Shown here: positions 1 to 7,400 of the stretch, one piece after another
Numbering within the stretch: position 1 is the first letter of the stretch
Layout: each line of letters opens with the position of its first letter
Assembly: GCA_002449635.1 (NCBI GenBank)
Contig: DJXF01000048.1
Coordinates: 1-14,052 of the forward strand
DNA length: 14,052 nt
Source: Clostridiales bacterium UBA7011
GTDB lineage: Bacteria > Bacillota > Clostridia > Oscillospirales > Butyricicoccaceae
Direction of reading: 5' to 3'
Notes under the pieces: generated by a model
Database searches by the model: none
What the model was told of the DNA's origin: nothing
Seen by the model: only the letters and a program-made list of their open reading frames with translations
Made by a program: the position numbers and the translations under genes

Positions 1-635
1 TGCACTCCAGACTGCTGGAGCGCGCAGCGCGTCTGGCGCCGGAATTCGGCGGCGGCTCGCTGACCGCACTGCCGATCATTGAGACGCAGGCGGGCGACGT
101 TTCGGCGTACATTCCGACCAACGTCATTTCCATCACCGATGGTCAGATCTTCCTCGAGACCGAGCTGTTCCACTCCGGCATCATGCCGGCGGTTAACCCG
201 GGCATCTCGGTCAGCCGAGTCGGCGGCAACGCGCAGATCAAGGCGATGAAGAAGGTCGCGGGCACCCTGAAGCTGGCGTACTCCCAGTACCGCGAGCTGC
301 AGTCGTTCGCACAGTTCGGCTCTGACCTCGATACCGATACCAAGCGCCGTCTGGCACAGGGCGAGCGCATCGTAGAGGTGCTCAAGCAGAACCGCAACTC
401 CCCGATTTCGGTTGAAAATCAGGTAGCGATTATCTATGCGGTAACGAACAACTATCTGGATGACGTCAAGGTTGAGGACATTCGCGACTTCGAGCACGAG
501 CTGTATGAGCATCTGGATGCCAATCCGGACATCCTTGCGGAAATCCGCGAGGAGGGCACGCTCGGAAACGAAACCCTGAGCAAGCTGAGAGAGGCCATCG
601 GCACTGTCAAATCCGCTTTTCTGAAAACCAGATAA
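1..635 (+). CDS. atpA: ATP synthase F1 subunit alpha (3' part)
   Basis: The 5' end lies outside the window; the reading frame starts at base 3 and about 210 C-terminal residues are visible. Alpha is the non-catalytic, nucleotide-binding partner of beta in the F1 hexamer of the membrane ATP synthase. The visible part begins with HSRLLERAAR and contains TNVISITDGQIFLE and GISVSRVGGNAQ. The Arg of SVSRVGG (codon at 216-218) corresponds to the arginine finger that completes the catalytic site on the neighbouring beta subunit. The C-terminal helical domain (from about LAYSQYRELQSFAQFGSDLD) is complete and ends with TVKSAFLKTR and TAA. The P-loop is upstream of the window and cannot be checked. atpG follows after 12 nt, as expected for the atpA-G-D-C order. 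The identification is certain; only the N-terminal half is unseen. Confidence 0.98.
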   Translation, partial: HSRLLERAARLAPEFGGGSLTALPIIETQAGDVSAYIPTNVISITDGQIFLETELFHSGIMPAVNPGISVSRVGGNAQIKAMKKVAGTLKLAYSQYRELQSFAQFGSDLDTDTKRRLAQGERIVEVLKQNRNSPISVENQVAIIYAVTNNYLDDVKVEDIRDFEHELYEHLDANPDILAEIREEGTLGNETLSKLREAIGTVKSAFLKTR

Positions 636-647
636 GGGGGCTGAGAC

Positions 648-1505
648 ATGGGAGCCTCAATGAAGGAAATTAAGCTGCGCATCAAAAGTGTGCAGAGCAC
701 CATGCAGATTACCAAGGCGATGGAGCTCGTCGCCTCCTCCAAGCTGCGCCGTGCAAAAGACCGCATCGAGCGCACGGAACCGTATTTTAACATCATCCAC
801 GAAACGCTGAGCACCATCGCTTACGGCAAGCGTGACTTCACCTCGCCGTATGTCGAGCCGCGCGAGGAGATCAAAAAGATCTGCTACCTCATGATCGCGG
901 GCGACAGAGGTCTGGCCGGCGGCTACAACAGCAACATCAACAAGATGCTGGAAAGCCATATGAAAAAGCACGGCAAGCCGGTGTGTGTCATGCCGGTCGG
1001 CAAAAAAGCAGTGGACTACTGCCAGCGCCGGAATCTGGAGATTCTGACCGAGCAGTACAGCATTGTCGAGGATGTGACCATCGGCAACTGCTTTGAGGCG
1101 GCGCACTTCCTCGCGGACGAGTTCCGCAAGGGTACCTATGACGAGCTGTACATTGTTTACACGAACTTTGTCTCTATGCTGACACAGAATGCCGCAGCGA
1201 TGCGCATTTTGCCGATTCCGTATGAGAAGAGCGAGGCAAAGGACGACCTGAAGAGTCTGGTACTGTATGAGCCCAGTCCGGAGGCTGTGTTTAATGCAGT
1301 TGTTCCGGAGTATATTTCCGGTATTTTCTACGGCGCACTCAGCCAGTCGTGGGCGTCTGAGCTCGCGGCCCGCCGCACGGCGATGGACGCGGCCAGCAAG
1401 AACGCCAGCGACATGATTGAGGATCTGAGCCTGAAGTACAACCGTGCCCGCCAGGGTGCGATCACGCAGGAAATTACCGAAATTGTAGCCGGTGCGGAAC
1501 ACTAA
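648..1505 (+). CDS. atpG: ATP synthase F1 subunit gamma
   Basis: Gamma is the rotating central stalk of F1, coupling proton (or sodium) flow through Fo to conformational change in beta. The 285-residue product has the normal length. Residues 5-40 form the conserved N-terminal helix (KEIKLRIKSVQSTMQITKAM), GDRGLAGGYN follows in the middle, and the C-terminal helix carries MDAASKNASDMIEDLSLKYN (from about residue 246) and RARQGAITQEITEIV. These two long helices form the coiled coil that sits inside the alpha3beta3 ring. The ATG at 648 is preferred because AAGGGGG lies 7 nt upstream; an in-frame ATG at 660 has no such site, although starting there would give a more typical MKEIK N-terminus. The gene lies 12 nt after atpA and 40 nt before atpD in the same transcript. 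Confidence 0.98.
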   Translation: MGASMKEIKLRIKSVQSTMQITKAMELVASSKLRRAKDRIERTEPYFNIIHETLSTIAYGKRDFTSPYVEPREEIKKICYLMIAGDRGLAGGYNSNINKMLESHMKKHGKPVCVMPVGKKAVDYCQRRNLEILTEQYSIVEDVTIGNCFEAAHFLADEFRKGTYDELYIVYTNFVSMLTQNAAAMRILPIPYEKSEAKDDLKSLVLYEPSPEAVFNAVVPEYISGIFYGALSQSWASELAARRTAMDAASKNASDMIEDLSLKYNRARQGAITQEITEIVAGAEH

Positions 1506-1530
1506 GATCCGGCTGCTTTACCCAAACCAA

Positions 1531-1537
1531 GAAGGAG
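1531..1537 (+). promoter_or_regulatory. Ribosome binding site of atpD (decides start)
   Basis: GAAGGAG lies 8 nt before the ATG at 1546. The frame is also open upstream to an ATG at 1492, inside atpG, and has an ATG at 1540 only 2 nt from this site. Only the ATG at 1546 has correct spacing, and it gives the usual beta N-terminus (MNEQNFGTVAQVIGPVLDV). Confidence 0.85.
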
Positions 1538-1545
1538 ATATGTGC

Positions 1546-2943
1546 ATGAACGAGCAAAATTTTGGTACAGTGGCTCAGGTTATCGGCCCTGTACTGGATG
1601 TAAAATTTGCGGACGGACATCTTCCCAATCTTCTCAACGCCCTTGAAATCGAGCACAACGGCACGAAACTGATCGCAGAGGTCGCGCAGCACATCGGCGA
1701 CAACACCGCACGCTGCATCGCTATGAGCTCGACTGACGGTCTGGTTCGCGGCGAGAAGGCGCTGGACACCGGCAAGTGCATCAGCGTGCCGGTCGGCGAC
1801 GCAACCCTCGGCCGCATGTTCAATCTGCTCGGCGAGCCGATCGACAACGGCGAGCCGATCAAGGCAGAGGAATACTGGGAAATTCATCGTCCCGCACCGA
1901 GCTACGAGGATCAGGAGGGTGCAACCACCATCCTCGAGACCGGTATTAAGGTTATCGACCTGATCTGCCCGTATGCAAAGGGCGGCAAGATCGGTCTGTT
2001 CGGCGGCGCAGGCGTCGGCAAGACCGTTATCATCATGGAGCTGATCAACAACATCGCCAAGCAGCACGGCGGCCTGTCTGTTTTCGCAGGCGTCGGCGAG
2101 CGTACCCGTGAGGGCAACGACCTGTACGGCGAAATGACCGAGTCCGGCGTTCTGAATAAGACCGCACTGGTTTACGGCCAGATGAACGAACCGCCAGGAG
2201 CACGTATGCGTGTCGCCCTGTCCGGTCTGACCATGGCAGAATACTTCCGTGAGCGCGAAGGCCAGGACGTACTTTTGTTCATCGACAACATTTTCCGCTT
2301 CACGCAGGCGGGCTCTGAGGTATCCGCACTGCTCGGACGTATGCCGTCCGCAGTAGGCTATCAGCCGACACTGGCTACCGAGATGGGCGCGCTGCAGGAG
2401 CGAATTACCTCCACAAAGCGCGGTTCGATCACGTCGGTACAGGCAGTTTATGTCCCGGCCGATGACCTGACCGACCCGGCTCCGGCAACCACATTCACCC
2501 ATCTGGATGCAACGACCGTACTGGACCGCGGCATCGCGTCCCAGGGCATTTATCCGGCAGTTGACCCGCTGGAATCCACCAGCCGTATTCTGACGCCGGA
2601 AATTGTCGGTTCGGAGCATTATCAGGTAGCGCGTGAGGTACAGATGATTCTGCAGCGCTATAAGGAACTGCAGGACATCATCGCCATCATGGGCATGGAC
2701 GAGCTGTCGGAAGAAGACAAGCTGACCGTTGCACGCGCGCGTAAGATTCAGCGTTTCCTGTCGCAGTCGTTCTCGGTCGCGGAGCAGTTCACCGGCCTGC
2801 CGGGCAAGTATGTTCCGCTGAAGGAGACCATCCGCGGCTTTAAGGAGATCATCGAAGGCAAGCATGACGATCTGCCGGAGTCCGCATTCCTGTTTGTCGG
2901 TACCATCGAGGAGGCCGTTGAAAAAGCCAAGAAGGGGGAATAA
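1546..2943 (+). CDS. atpD: ATP synthase F1 subunit beta
   Basis: Beta carries the catalytic sites for ATP synthesis and hydrolysis in F1. With the start at 1546 it has 465 residues, the usual length. Visible landmarks are the P-loop GGAGVGKT at residues 153-160, the catalytic Glu185 in GERTREGNDLYGEM, the Walker B stretch DVLLFIDNIFRFTQAGSE, and the DELSEED loop at 385-391, which contacts gamma. The stretch VPADDLTDPAPATTFTHLDA is also typical of the family. No key residue is missing. The frame extends 18 codons upstream to an ATG at 1492, but that start would overlap atpG and lacks a ribosome binding site. Only 3 nt separate this gene from atpC, so the two are almost certainly translated from the same message with coupling. 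Nothing here tells whether the enzyme uses protons or sodium, since that is set by subunit c. Confidence 0.98.
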   Translation: MNEQNFGTVAQVIGPVLDVKFADGHLPNLLNALEIEHNGTKLIAEVAQHIGDNTARCIAMSSTDGLVRGEKALDTGKCISVPVGDATLGRMFNLLGEPIDNGEPIKAEEYWEIHRPAPSYEDQEGATTILETGIKVIDLICPYAKGGKIGLFGGAGVGKTVIIMELINNIAKQHGGLSVFAGVGERTREGNDLYGEMTESGVLNKTALVYGQMNEPPGARMRVALSGLTMAEYFREREGQDVLLFIDNIFRFTQAGSEVSALLGRMPSAVGYQPTLATEMGALQERITSTKRGSITSVQAVYVPADDLTDPAPATTFTHLDATTVLDRGIASQGIYPAVDPLESTSRILTPEIVGSEHYQVAREVQMILQRYKELQDIIAIMGMDELSEEDKLTVARARKIQRFLSQSFSVAEQFTGLPGKYVPLKETIRGFKEIIEGKHDDLPESAFLFVGTIEEAVEKAKKGE

Positions 2944-2946
2944 CGC

Positions 2947-3348
2947 ATGAGTGTATTCCATCTGACGATTGTCACGGCTGATGGCAAATATTTTGACGGC
3001 GATGCACAGCGCATCATTGCACGCACGATCGACGGCGATGTCTGCATTCTGGCAAACCATACGCCGTATCTGACCGCGCTCGGCATGGGCGAGTGCCGCG
3101 TTACCGGCAGTACGGGCGAGACCCGCCGCGCCGCCTGCATCGGCGGTATGCTGTCTGTAGTGGACAATGAGGTAAATCTGGTAGCGACCACGTTTGAGTG
3201 GGCTGAGAACATTGATGTCAGCCGCGCCGAGCGTGCCCGCAAGCGCGCAGAGGCCCTCATCAACCAGCAGCATCTGGACGCGCGCGACCTCGAGCTGGCG
3301 CAGGCCAAGCTCAAGAGAGCGCTCACCCGAATCAACGTCGGCAAATAA
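2947..3348 (+). CDS. atpC: ATP synthase F1 subunit epsilon
   Basis: Epsilon joins the central stalk to the c-ring and can inhibit ATP hydrolysis through its C-terminal helices. The 133-residue product has both domains: an N-terminal beta-sandwich (VFHLTIVTADGKYFDGDAQ through GGMLSVVDNEVNLVATTFEW) and a C-terminal helical hairpin (from RAERARKRAEALINQQ to the end), so the regulatory part is intact. The ribosome binding site is the GGGGG at 2934-2938 inside the end of atpD, 8 nt before the ATG. It is the last gene of the atp operon and is followed 15 nt later by a strong intrinsic terminator. Confidence 0.97.
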   Translation: MSVFHLTIVTADGKYFDGDAQRIIARTIDGDVCILANHTPYLTALGMGECRVTGSTGETRRAACIGGMLSVVDNEVNLVATTFEWAENIDVSRAERARKRAEALINQQHLDARDLELAQAKLKRALTRINVGK

Positions 3349-3362
3349 CATTTCAAAGGAAG

Positions 3363-3399
3363 ATCGGTCGGTATTCGCAGAATACCGGCCGATTTTTTT
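3363..3399 (+). terminator. Intrinsic terminator of the atp operon
   Basis: A 14-bp stem (3363-3376 with 3380-3393, one G-U pair) closes on the 3-nt loop GCA and runs into seven T residues (3393-3399). It lies 15 nt after the atpC stop and cleanly separates the ATP synthase operon from the next promoter. Confidence 0.95.
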
Positions 3400-3429
3400 G
3401 CGGAAACAGCAACAATTATCGGGAAATTC

Positions 3430-3458
3430 GTGACAGAAACAGCTTGACATGCTATAAT
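3430..3458 (+). promoter_or_regulatory. Extended -10 promoter for the zinc-ribbon/amidase operon
   Basis: The -35 box GTGACA (3430-3435, 5 of 6 to consensus) is followed by a 17-nt spacer and a perfect TATAAT (3453-3458) preceded by TGC, an extended -10 element. Transcription would start near 3465, about 20 nt before the ribosome binding site of the gene at 3499. Confidence 0.8.
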
Positions 3459-3472
3459 ACAAGAAGTATACC
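3444..3472 (+). promoter_or_regulatory. Second, overlapping promoter candidate
   Basis: A perfect TTGACA (3444-3449) lies exactly 17 nt before TATACC (3467-3472, 4 of 6). It overlaps the upstream promoter, shifted by 14 nt, so RNA polymerase could occupy only one of the two at a time. A start near 3479 would leave a very short leader, with the ribosome binding site from 3487. The weak -10 makes it the less certain of the pair. Confidence 0.4.
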
Positions 3473-3498
3473 CCTCACCCGTATAAAGGAGAGAGAAT

Positions 3499-4206
3499 AT
3501 GTATTGTAAAAAATGCGGCGAATTTTTGCCGGAAGAGGCGGAGTATTGTCCGTCCTGCGGAACGCGGACACCGCGCGCGCAGCAGACAGCATCCGCCGGC
3601 CGCGGAAGAAATTCCGTTATCATTGCAGCCATTGCGGCTGTTGCCGCTGTACTGGCAGTATGTATCATTTGCTTCACATTTTTTATGAAGGGACAGCAGC
3701 AGCCGGAACAGACGGCGGCGCAGCTTCCCCAGACGGCGCAGACGCAGGACGATGCGCAGGCGGGGGCTTCTGACAGCACGCCCGCGGCGGCGCAGCCTGA
3801 ACAGCAGCCGCCACAGCAGCCCGAAACCCAGCCGAAGGAGCAGGACAGCACATCGACGGTCACGAATAACTACTATTATTATGGCAGCGGTGCGGCGCGC
3901 GACAACGACTATTACACCCGCGTGCAAAGCTCCGGTTATCTCTGGCCGACAGATTCACAGTACATTTCCACAGCTGATCTGCGCGGACTGAGCAAGGATA
4001 CGGTGGCGGCAATCCGCAATGAAATCTATGCGCGTCACGGTTATGCGTTTACGACATCGCGCTGGCAGAATTATTTTGCGGCAAAGTCGTGGTATTACCG
4101 CGACAGTACCTGCACGGAGTCGACGATCCGCGCACGGCTGAGTTCGACCGAGCGCGCAAATCTCAGCACGATTGTCTCTTATGAGGAGAGCATGGGATGG
4201 CGCTGA
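3499..4206 (+). CDS. Zinc-ribbon, single-TM, YARHG-domain protein
   Basis: The 235-residue product starts with a zinc ribbon, CKKC at 3-6 and CPSC at 17-20, of the short kind found at the N-terminus of many Gram-positive membrane proteins. A single membrane helix follows (about 39-62, ending in FTFFMKG), then a low-complexity linker rich in Gln, Pro and Ala (about 66-125). The C-terminal domain carries EIYARHGYAF at 175-184, the signature of the YARHG family, which is thought to be extracellular and is often found with cell-wall proteins. The zinc ribbon would be cytoplasmic and the YARHG domain outside. AGGAG at 3487-3491 sits 7 nt before the ATG. The last 10 nt overlap the start of the amidase gene, suggesting translational coupling and a shared envelope role. 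The exact function is unknown for the family. Confidence 0.9.
   Translation: MYCKKCGEFLPEEAEYCPSCGTRTPRAQQTASAGRGRNSVIIAAIAAVAAVLAVCIICFTFFMKGQQQPEQTAAQLPQTAQTQDDAQAGASDSTPAAAQPEQQPPQQPETQPKEQDSTSTVTNNYYYYGSGAARDNDYYTRVQSSGYLWPTDSQYISTADLRGLSKDTVAAIRNEIYARHGYAFTTSRWQNYFAAKSWYYRDSTCTESTIRARLSSTERANLSTIVSYEESMGWR
4184..4188 (+). promoter_or_regulatory. Ribosome binding site of the amidase gene, inside the preceding gene
   Basis: AGGAG lies 8 nt before the ATG at 4197 and is within the last codons of the YARHG-protein gene. It supports a 10-nt gene overlap (ATGGCGCTGA) and hence coupled translation. Confidence 0.75.
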
Positions 4207-5087
4207 GACGATGGATTTTCTGCCTGCTGCTCACAGGCATCCTGTGCGGCTGCGGGTCTTCGGCGGCGCCGCAGACAACGGACACCGAGATACAAAACAC
4301 CGGTCAGACCGCACAAAGCGGAAACGCGGACGGCGGACAGTCCGTACCGGACAAAGCCGCAGGCTCTGCACAGGCGGAAAATCCCACGCAGGAGCTGACC
4401 GACCCGCCGATTGATGACGAGGCGGCCGGAGCCGCAGACGGACAGAATCTGCCGCTGAGCGGTCTGGTTATCTGCCTCGACCCGGGGCACGGCGTGACAA
4501 ATGCACGCGCACAGGAGCGGGTTTCCCCGCTGTCCGACGAAACCAAGCCCGCATATGTCAGCGGCGCATCCGGAAGAAATCAGACAGAGGAACAGGTGAA
4601 TCTCGCGGTTGCACAGCTGACGCGCACGGAGCTGGAAGCGCTCGGCGCACAGGTTGTGATGACGCGTCAGACCAATGAGGCGACGGTCTCCAATATTGAG
4701 CGCGCACAGATTGCCAATCGGGCAGGCGCCGATCTCTGTATCCGCATTCATGCGGACGGTGCGGACAATGCATCCGCACACGGTATGTCAATGCAGGTTC
4801 CGGCCGGTTCCCTGCTCGGGACACCGGCAATTGAGCAGCCGAGCGCGCGGGCGGCGGAACACATTCTCGCCGCGGTCACACAGGCGACAGGCGCACACAG
4901 CCGGGGGCTGACACAGCGCAGCGATCTGACCGGCTTCAACTGGTCGGAGGTGCCGTGTATTCTGCTGGAAATGGGCTTTCTGAGCAATGAACAGGAGGAT
5001 GCCCTGCTGGCGACACAGGAATACCGGCAGAAGATTGCGCGCGGGATTGCAGACGGCGTATGCCGCTGGATCGACAGCGGACGATAA
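4197..5087 (+). CDS. Lipoprotein N-acetylmuramoyl-L-alanine amidase (Amidase_3)
   Basis: This enzyme family cleaves the amide bond between MurNAc and the stem peptide of peptidoglycan, using one zinc ion. The 296-residue product begins with a lipoprotein signal peptide: RR at 4-5, a hydrophobic core, and a lipobox LCGC with Cys19 as the likely lipidated residue (Cys at -2 is somewhat unusual). A disordered Ala/Gln/Asp-rich spacer runs to about residue 85. The catalytic domain (about 91-292) shows the expected zinc ligands: His98 in DPGHG, Glu131 in TEEQVNLAVA and His185 in RIHADG. The catalytic Glu258 lies in LLEMGFLSN. All active-site residues are present, so it should be active outside the membrane. 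It lacks a recognisable wall-binding repeat; anchoring is by lipid. It sits between the YARHG protein (10-nt overlap) and the large membrane protein (21-nt gap), likely in one operon. It could act in cell separation, wall turnover or spore germination; the sequence does not decide. Confidence 0.93.
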   Translation: MALRRWIFCLLLTGILCGCGSSAAPQTTDTEIQNTGQTAQSGNADGGQSVPDKAAGSAQAENPTQELTDPPIDDEAAGAADGQNLPLSGLVICLDPGHGVTNARAQERVSPLSDETKPAYVSGASGRNQTEEQVNLAVAQLTRTELEALGAQVVMTRQTNEATVSNIERAQIANRAGADLCIRIHADGADNASAHGMSMQVPAGSLLGTPAIEQPSARAAEHILAAVTQATGAHSRGLTQRSDLTGFNWSEVPCILLEMGFLSNEQEDALLATQEYRQKIARGIADGVCRWIDSGR

Positions 5088-5108
5088 GATAAAGAAGGTT
5101 AAAGCAAC

Positions 5109-7328
5109 ATGGAGTTTACCATCAACAGTGCATTTGAAATTGCGGCGCAAACCGCGGCGTCAATATTTGCCGGGGTACCGGAAAAAATTATTTTGCTGGC
5201 AGTTTTCCTGCTGATCTGTTTTGCGGGATATAAGCTGCTGCGCTGGACCAGCGCACTGCTCGGCGTAGTGCTTGGCATCACCGTCTCGGCATGCATCATC
5301 GGGCTGTTCGGCTCGTCGATGAATCTGGCGGCGGCAGTGATTATCATGATCGTGCTGGGTGTCGCAGGAGGCCTGCTGTTTTTCCGGTATCGCTCAGCCG
5401 GCGTATTTGTACTGTCTGCCATCTACGGCGCATTGATTGTCTATATACCGGCACTGTTTGCCGGACCGTTTACACCGGCATTCTGGCTGATTGTTGCCGC
5501 CGGTGCGGTGATTTTCGGCATCACCGGTGTTTTGTTTGAGAGACCTGCCGCGATTCTCGGCACAAGTCTGTTTGGCTTTGGCGCGGCAGGCGTTTTGATT
5601 GCCCTGACAAAGGGTGTACAGAGTTGGCTGAGCGTAGCGGTTGGCTGTGTATTGACAGCCGCAGGCATGGCAGTACAGCTGTTTCTGGAGCATCGTTTTC
5701 CGAAAACGGAAACAATGCCGGAAGACGGCGAGGGCATCGCCATGCAGGCGGATGATGCGGTAAGCGATCAGACACAGGTGCTGAATCTCAGCGAAATGTC
5801 TGACGCGCAGCCGGACACCATCGACTCGATCTCCCGCAATGTCGCAGCGCGGCTCGGACTTGCCCCGACTGAGCAGCCGCAGCCTGCCGTGACAGAAGAA
5901 GATCATCAGAAGGAAGAAAATGTGGAAACACAGCAGCCGGAGGATCCATCTTCCGAAGAGTCCGAAATGAAGGAAGAGCCGGTCAGCGAAAAGCATGATT
6001 CCTCCGGGGAATCGGCCTGGGAACTGATTGAACAGCAGGAGGAATTTCCGATCTGGAATAATCCCGCAGAGGAACCGGAATCCGGTGCAGCCGAACCGGC
6101 AGAGGAAATTGCGGACGAGCCCGAACAGAAAGAGGAAAAACCTTCGCAGACAACAGGCAGATTCTCCTGGCTGTTTGGAAAGGCATCTTCCGCGGACAAG
6201 GAGGATTTGATTGGCCGTCTCTGGGCATCGGATCAAAAGAAAACCTCCGATGCAGAGCAAACGGATGAATCAGAGAAAAACTCTGCTGAACAGGCGGAAG
6301 AGCCTGCAACCGAACCGGAAAAGGCACCGGAGGCACAGGCGGAAGAGCCTGCAGCCGAACCGGAAAAGACACCGGAGGCACAGGCGGAAGAGCCTGTAAC
6401 CGAACCGGAAAAGGCACCGGCAGCACAGGCGGAAGAGCCTGCAGCCGAACCGGAAAAGACACCGGAGGCACAGGCGGAAGAGCCTGCAGCCGAACCGGAA
6501 AAGGCATCGGAGGAACAGACAGAACCGGAGGAAGCCGCGGCTGCGGCAGAGGAAAGCGTTTCTTCCGCCCTGCTGGATGAGTTAAATCTGGCGATGCACG
6601 CGGCACGCCAGACGGCAGAGGCGGAGAGGGCTCGCGAGGACCGTTCCAATGACGATCCGGTACAGGCGCTCGATCGCCTGATTGCGGAGCGACGCGCTGC
6701 AACGACGGTCAAGGTACAGCAGCCAGCACCGAAGACAGAGATGGAGGCGGAACTGGCGCGTGAACTGGAGCATGTCGCATCCGTCGAACCGGAAACACCG
6801 GCAGCCGAGGCAGAATCGGATGCGTCGAACAAGCCTGCAGATGCGGCAGCTGAGCCGAAAGAGGCACTGTCCCTCGAGCGGGATACAATTCAGACGACGG
6901 TCGATGCGGACCGTGAGCAAGAGGAAAGTCCTGCAGCAGAGCGTGCAGAAGAGGATTTTGACGATTTTGCGAAGCAAAACAAGACACCGCGTTCGAACAG
7001 GGGCGGCATCATACCGGCAATTCTGCTGGCGGCAGCCGCGCTGGCGTCCGCTGCAATGGGCATCTATTATGTCGAGATTGCGCTTGCGCTGTGTTTTGTG
7101 TGCTATATGCTGCGGTATTACCGCACGGCAGCCTTTGCCTGCGCTGTGCTGTGTGTACGCCGCATTGTCGACACGGCGCTGCTCGTGATGCAGCGGGGAG
7201 ACTGGCGTTCGATTGTGATGCATGCGGTATCTGCCGTGCTGTTCTTCCTCCTGACGTTTGCGGCGCTGCGGGCGCATTTCCGCGCGAAGCCGGACAGCGA
7301 TGCGGAATCGGATAACGAGATGGAATAA
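5109..7328 (+). CDS. Large membrane protein: 7-TM domain, acidic repeat linker, C-terminal TM block
   Basis: I do not recognise this 739-residue protein as a whole. The N-terminal 195 residues contain seven likely membrane helices (about 27-44, 46-66, 72-92, 97-117, 122-142, 145-165, 171-193), resembling the DUF4203/TMEM198-type 7-TM domain in layout. A linker of about 435 residues follows, very rich in Glu, Ala, Pro and Gln and probably disordered. It holds five 15-residue repeats (395-469, unit QAEEPAAEPEKTPEA) and a few hydrophobic or aromatic islands such as ESAWELIEQQ and RFSWLFGKAS. The C-terminus has three or four more helices (about 634-651, 654-671, 674-692, 702-722) and a short acidic tail. 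A modest AGAAGG ribosome binding site (5093-5098) lies 10 nt before the ATG. With both ends in the membrane, the linker would form a large loop, probably cytoplasmic given its acidity, though topology is inferred. It follows the amidase by 21 nt and ends at a terminator. A structural or scaffold role at the envelope is a guess. Confidence 0.85.
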   Translation: MEFTINSAFEIAAQTAASIFAGVPEKIILLAVFLLICFAGYKLLRWTSALLGVVLGITVSACIIGLFGSSMNLAAAVIIMIVLGVAGGLLFFRYRSAGVFVLSAIYGALIVYIPALFAGPFTPAFWLIVAAGAVIFGITGVLFERPAAILGTSLFGFGAAGVLIALTKGVQSWLSVAVGCVLTAAGMAVQLFLEHRFPKTETMPEDGEGIAMQADDAVSDQTQVLNLSEMSDAQPDTIDSISRNVAARLGLAPTEQPQPAVTEEDHQKEENVETQQPEDPSSEESEMKEEPVSEKHDSSGESAWELIEQQEEFPIWNNPAEEPESGAAEPAEEIADEPEQKEEKPSQTTGRFSWLFGKASSADKEDLIGRLWASDQKKTSDAEQTDESEKNSAEQAEEPATEPEKAPEAQAEEPAAEPEKTPEAQAEEPVTEPEKAPAAQAEEPAAEPEKTPEAQAEEPAAEPEKASEEQTEPEEAAAAAEESVSSALLDELNLAMHAARQTAEAERAREDRSNDDPVQALDRLIAERRAATTVKVQQPAPKTEMEAELARELEHVASVEPETPAAEAESDASNKPADAAAEPKEALSLERDTIQTTVDADREQEESPAAERAEEDFDDFAKQNKTPRSNRGGIIPAILLAAAALASAAMGIYYVEIALALCFVCYMLRYYRTAAFACAVLCVRRIVDTALLVMQRGDWRSIVMHAVSAVLFFLLTFAALRAHFRAKPDSDAESDNEME
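6291..6515 (+). repeat. Five tandem 45-bp coding repeats
   Basis: Units start at 6291, 6336, 6381, 6426 and 6471, each encoding 15 residues of the pattern QAEEPxxEPEKxPEA. Units 2 and 4 are identical in all 45 bases, while units 1 and 3 differ from each other at two positions. This suggests that a 90-bp pair (1+2) was duplicated as a block to give 3+4. A degenerate sixth start (QTEPEEA) follows at 6516. The length is a multiple of three, so changes in copy number keep the frame. Confidence 0.95.
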
Positions 7329-7331
7329 AAT

Positions 7332-7379
7332 AAAAGCAGTCGTAAAACAGAGCGTTTTCTGTAATACGGCTGCTTTTTT
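7332..7379 (+). terminator. Intrinsic terminator after the large membrane protein gene
   Basis: A 13-bp outer stem (7332-7344 with 7365-7377, one G-U pair) encloses an inner ACAGA/TCTGT stem, and the 3' arm merges into six T residues (7374-7379). It begins 4 nt after the stop codon and ends the three-gene envelope operon. Confidence 0.88.
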
Positions 7380-7400
7380 CACAAAAAAACGGAAGAATAA

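Noticed and set aside
657..1502. A 281-codon minus-strand frame covering atpG
   Set aside because: Mirror of the atpG codons; no independent support.
1492..1545. Upstream start of atpD inside atpG
   Set aside because: It has no ribosome binding site and adds residues unlike the beta N-terminus, while 1546 has GAAGGAG at ideal spacing.
3444..3458. TTGACA and TATAAT as a single promoter
   Set aside because: They are only 3 nt apart; each pairs with a different partner box at 17 nt.
1474..3462. A 662-codon open frame on the minus strand across atpD and atpC
   Set aside because: It lies wholly antisense to two certain genes and its composition is what their codon bias produces in that frame; no family motif or ribosome binding site is seen.
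5983..6702. A 239-codon minus-strand frame with a striking Pro/Leu/Arg repeat
   Set aside because: The repeat is only the 45-bp unit of the plus-strand linker read backwards; no start signals.
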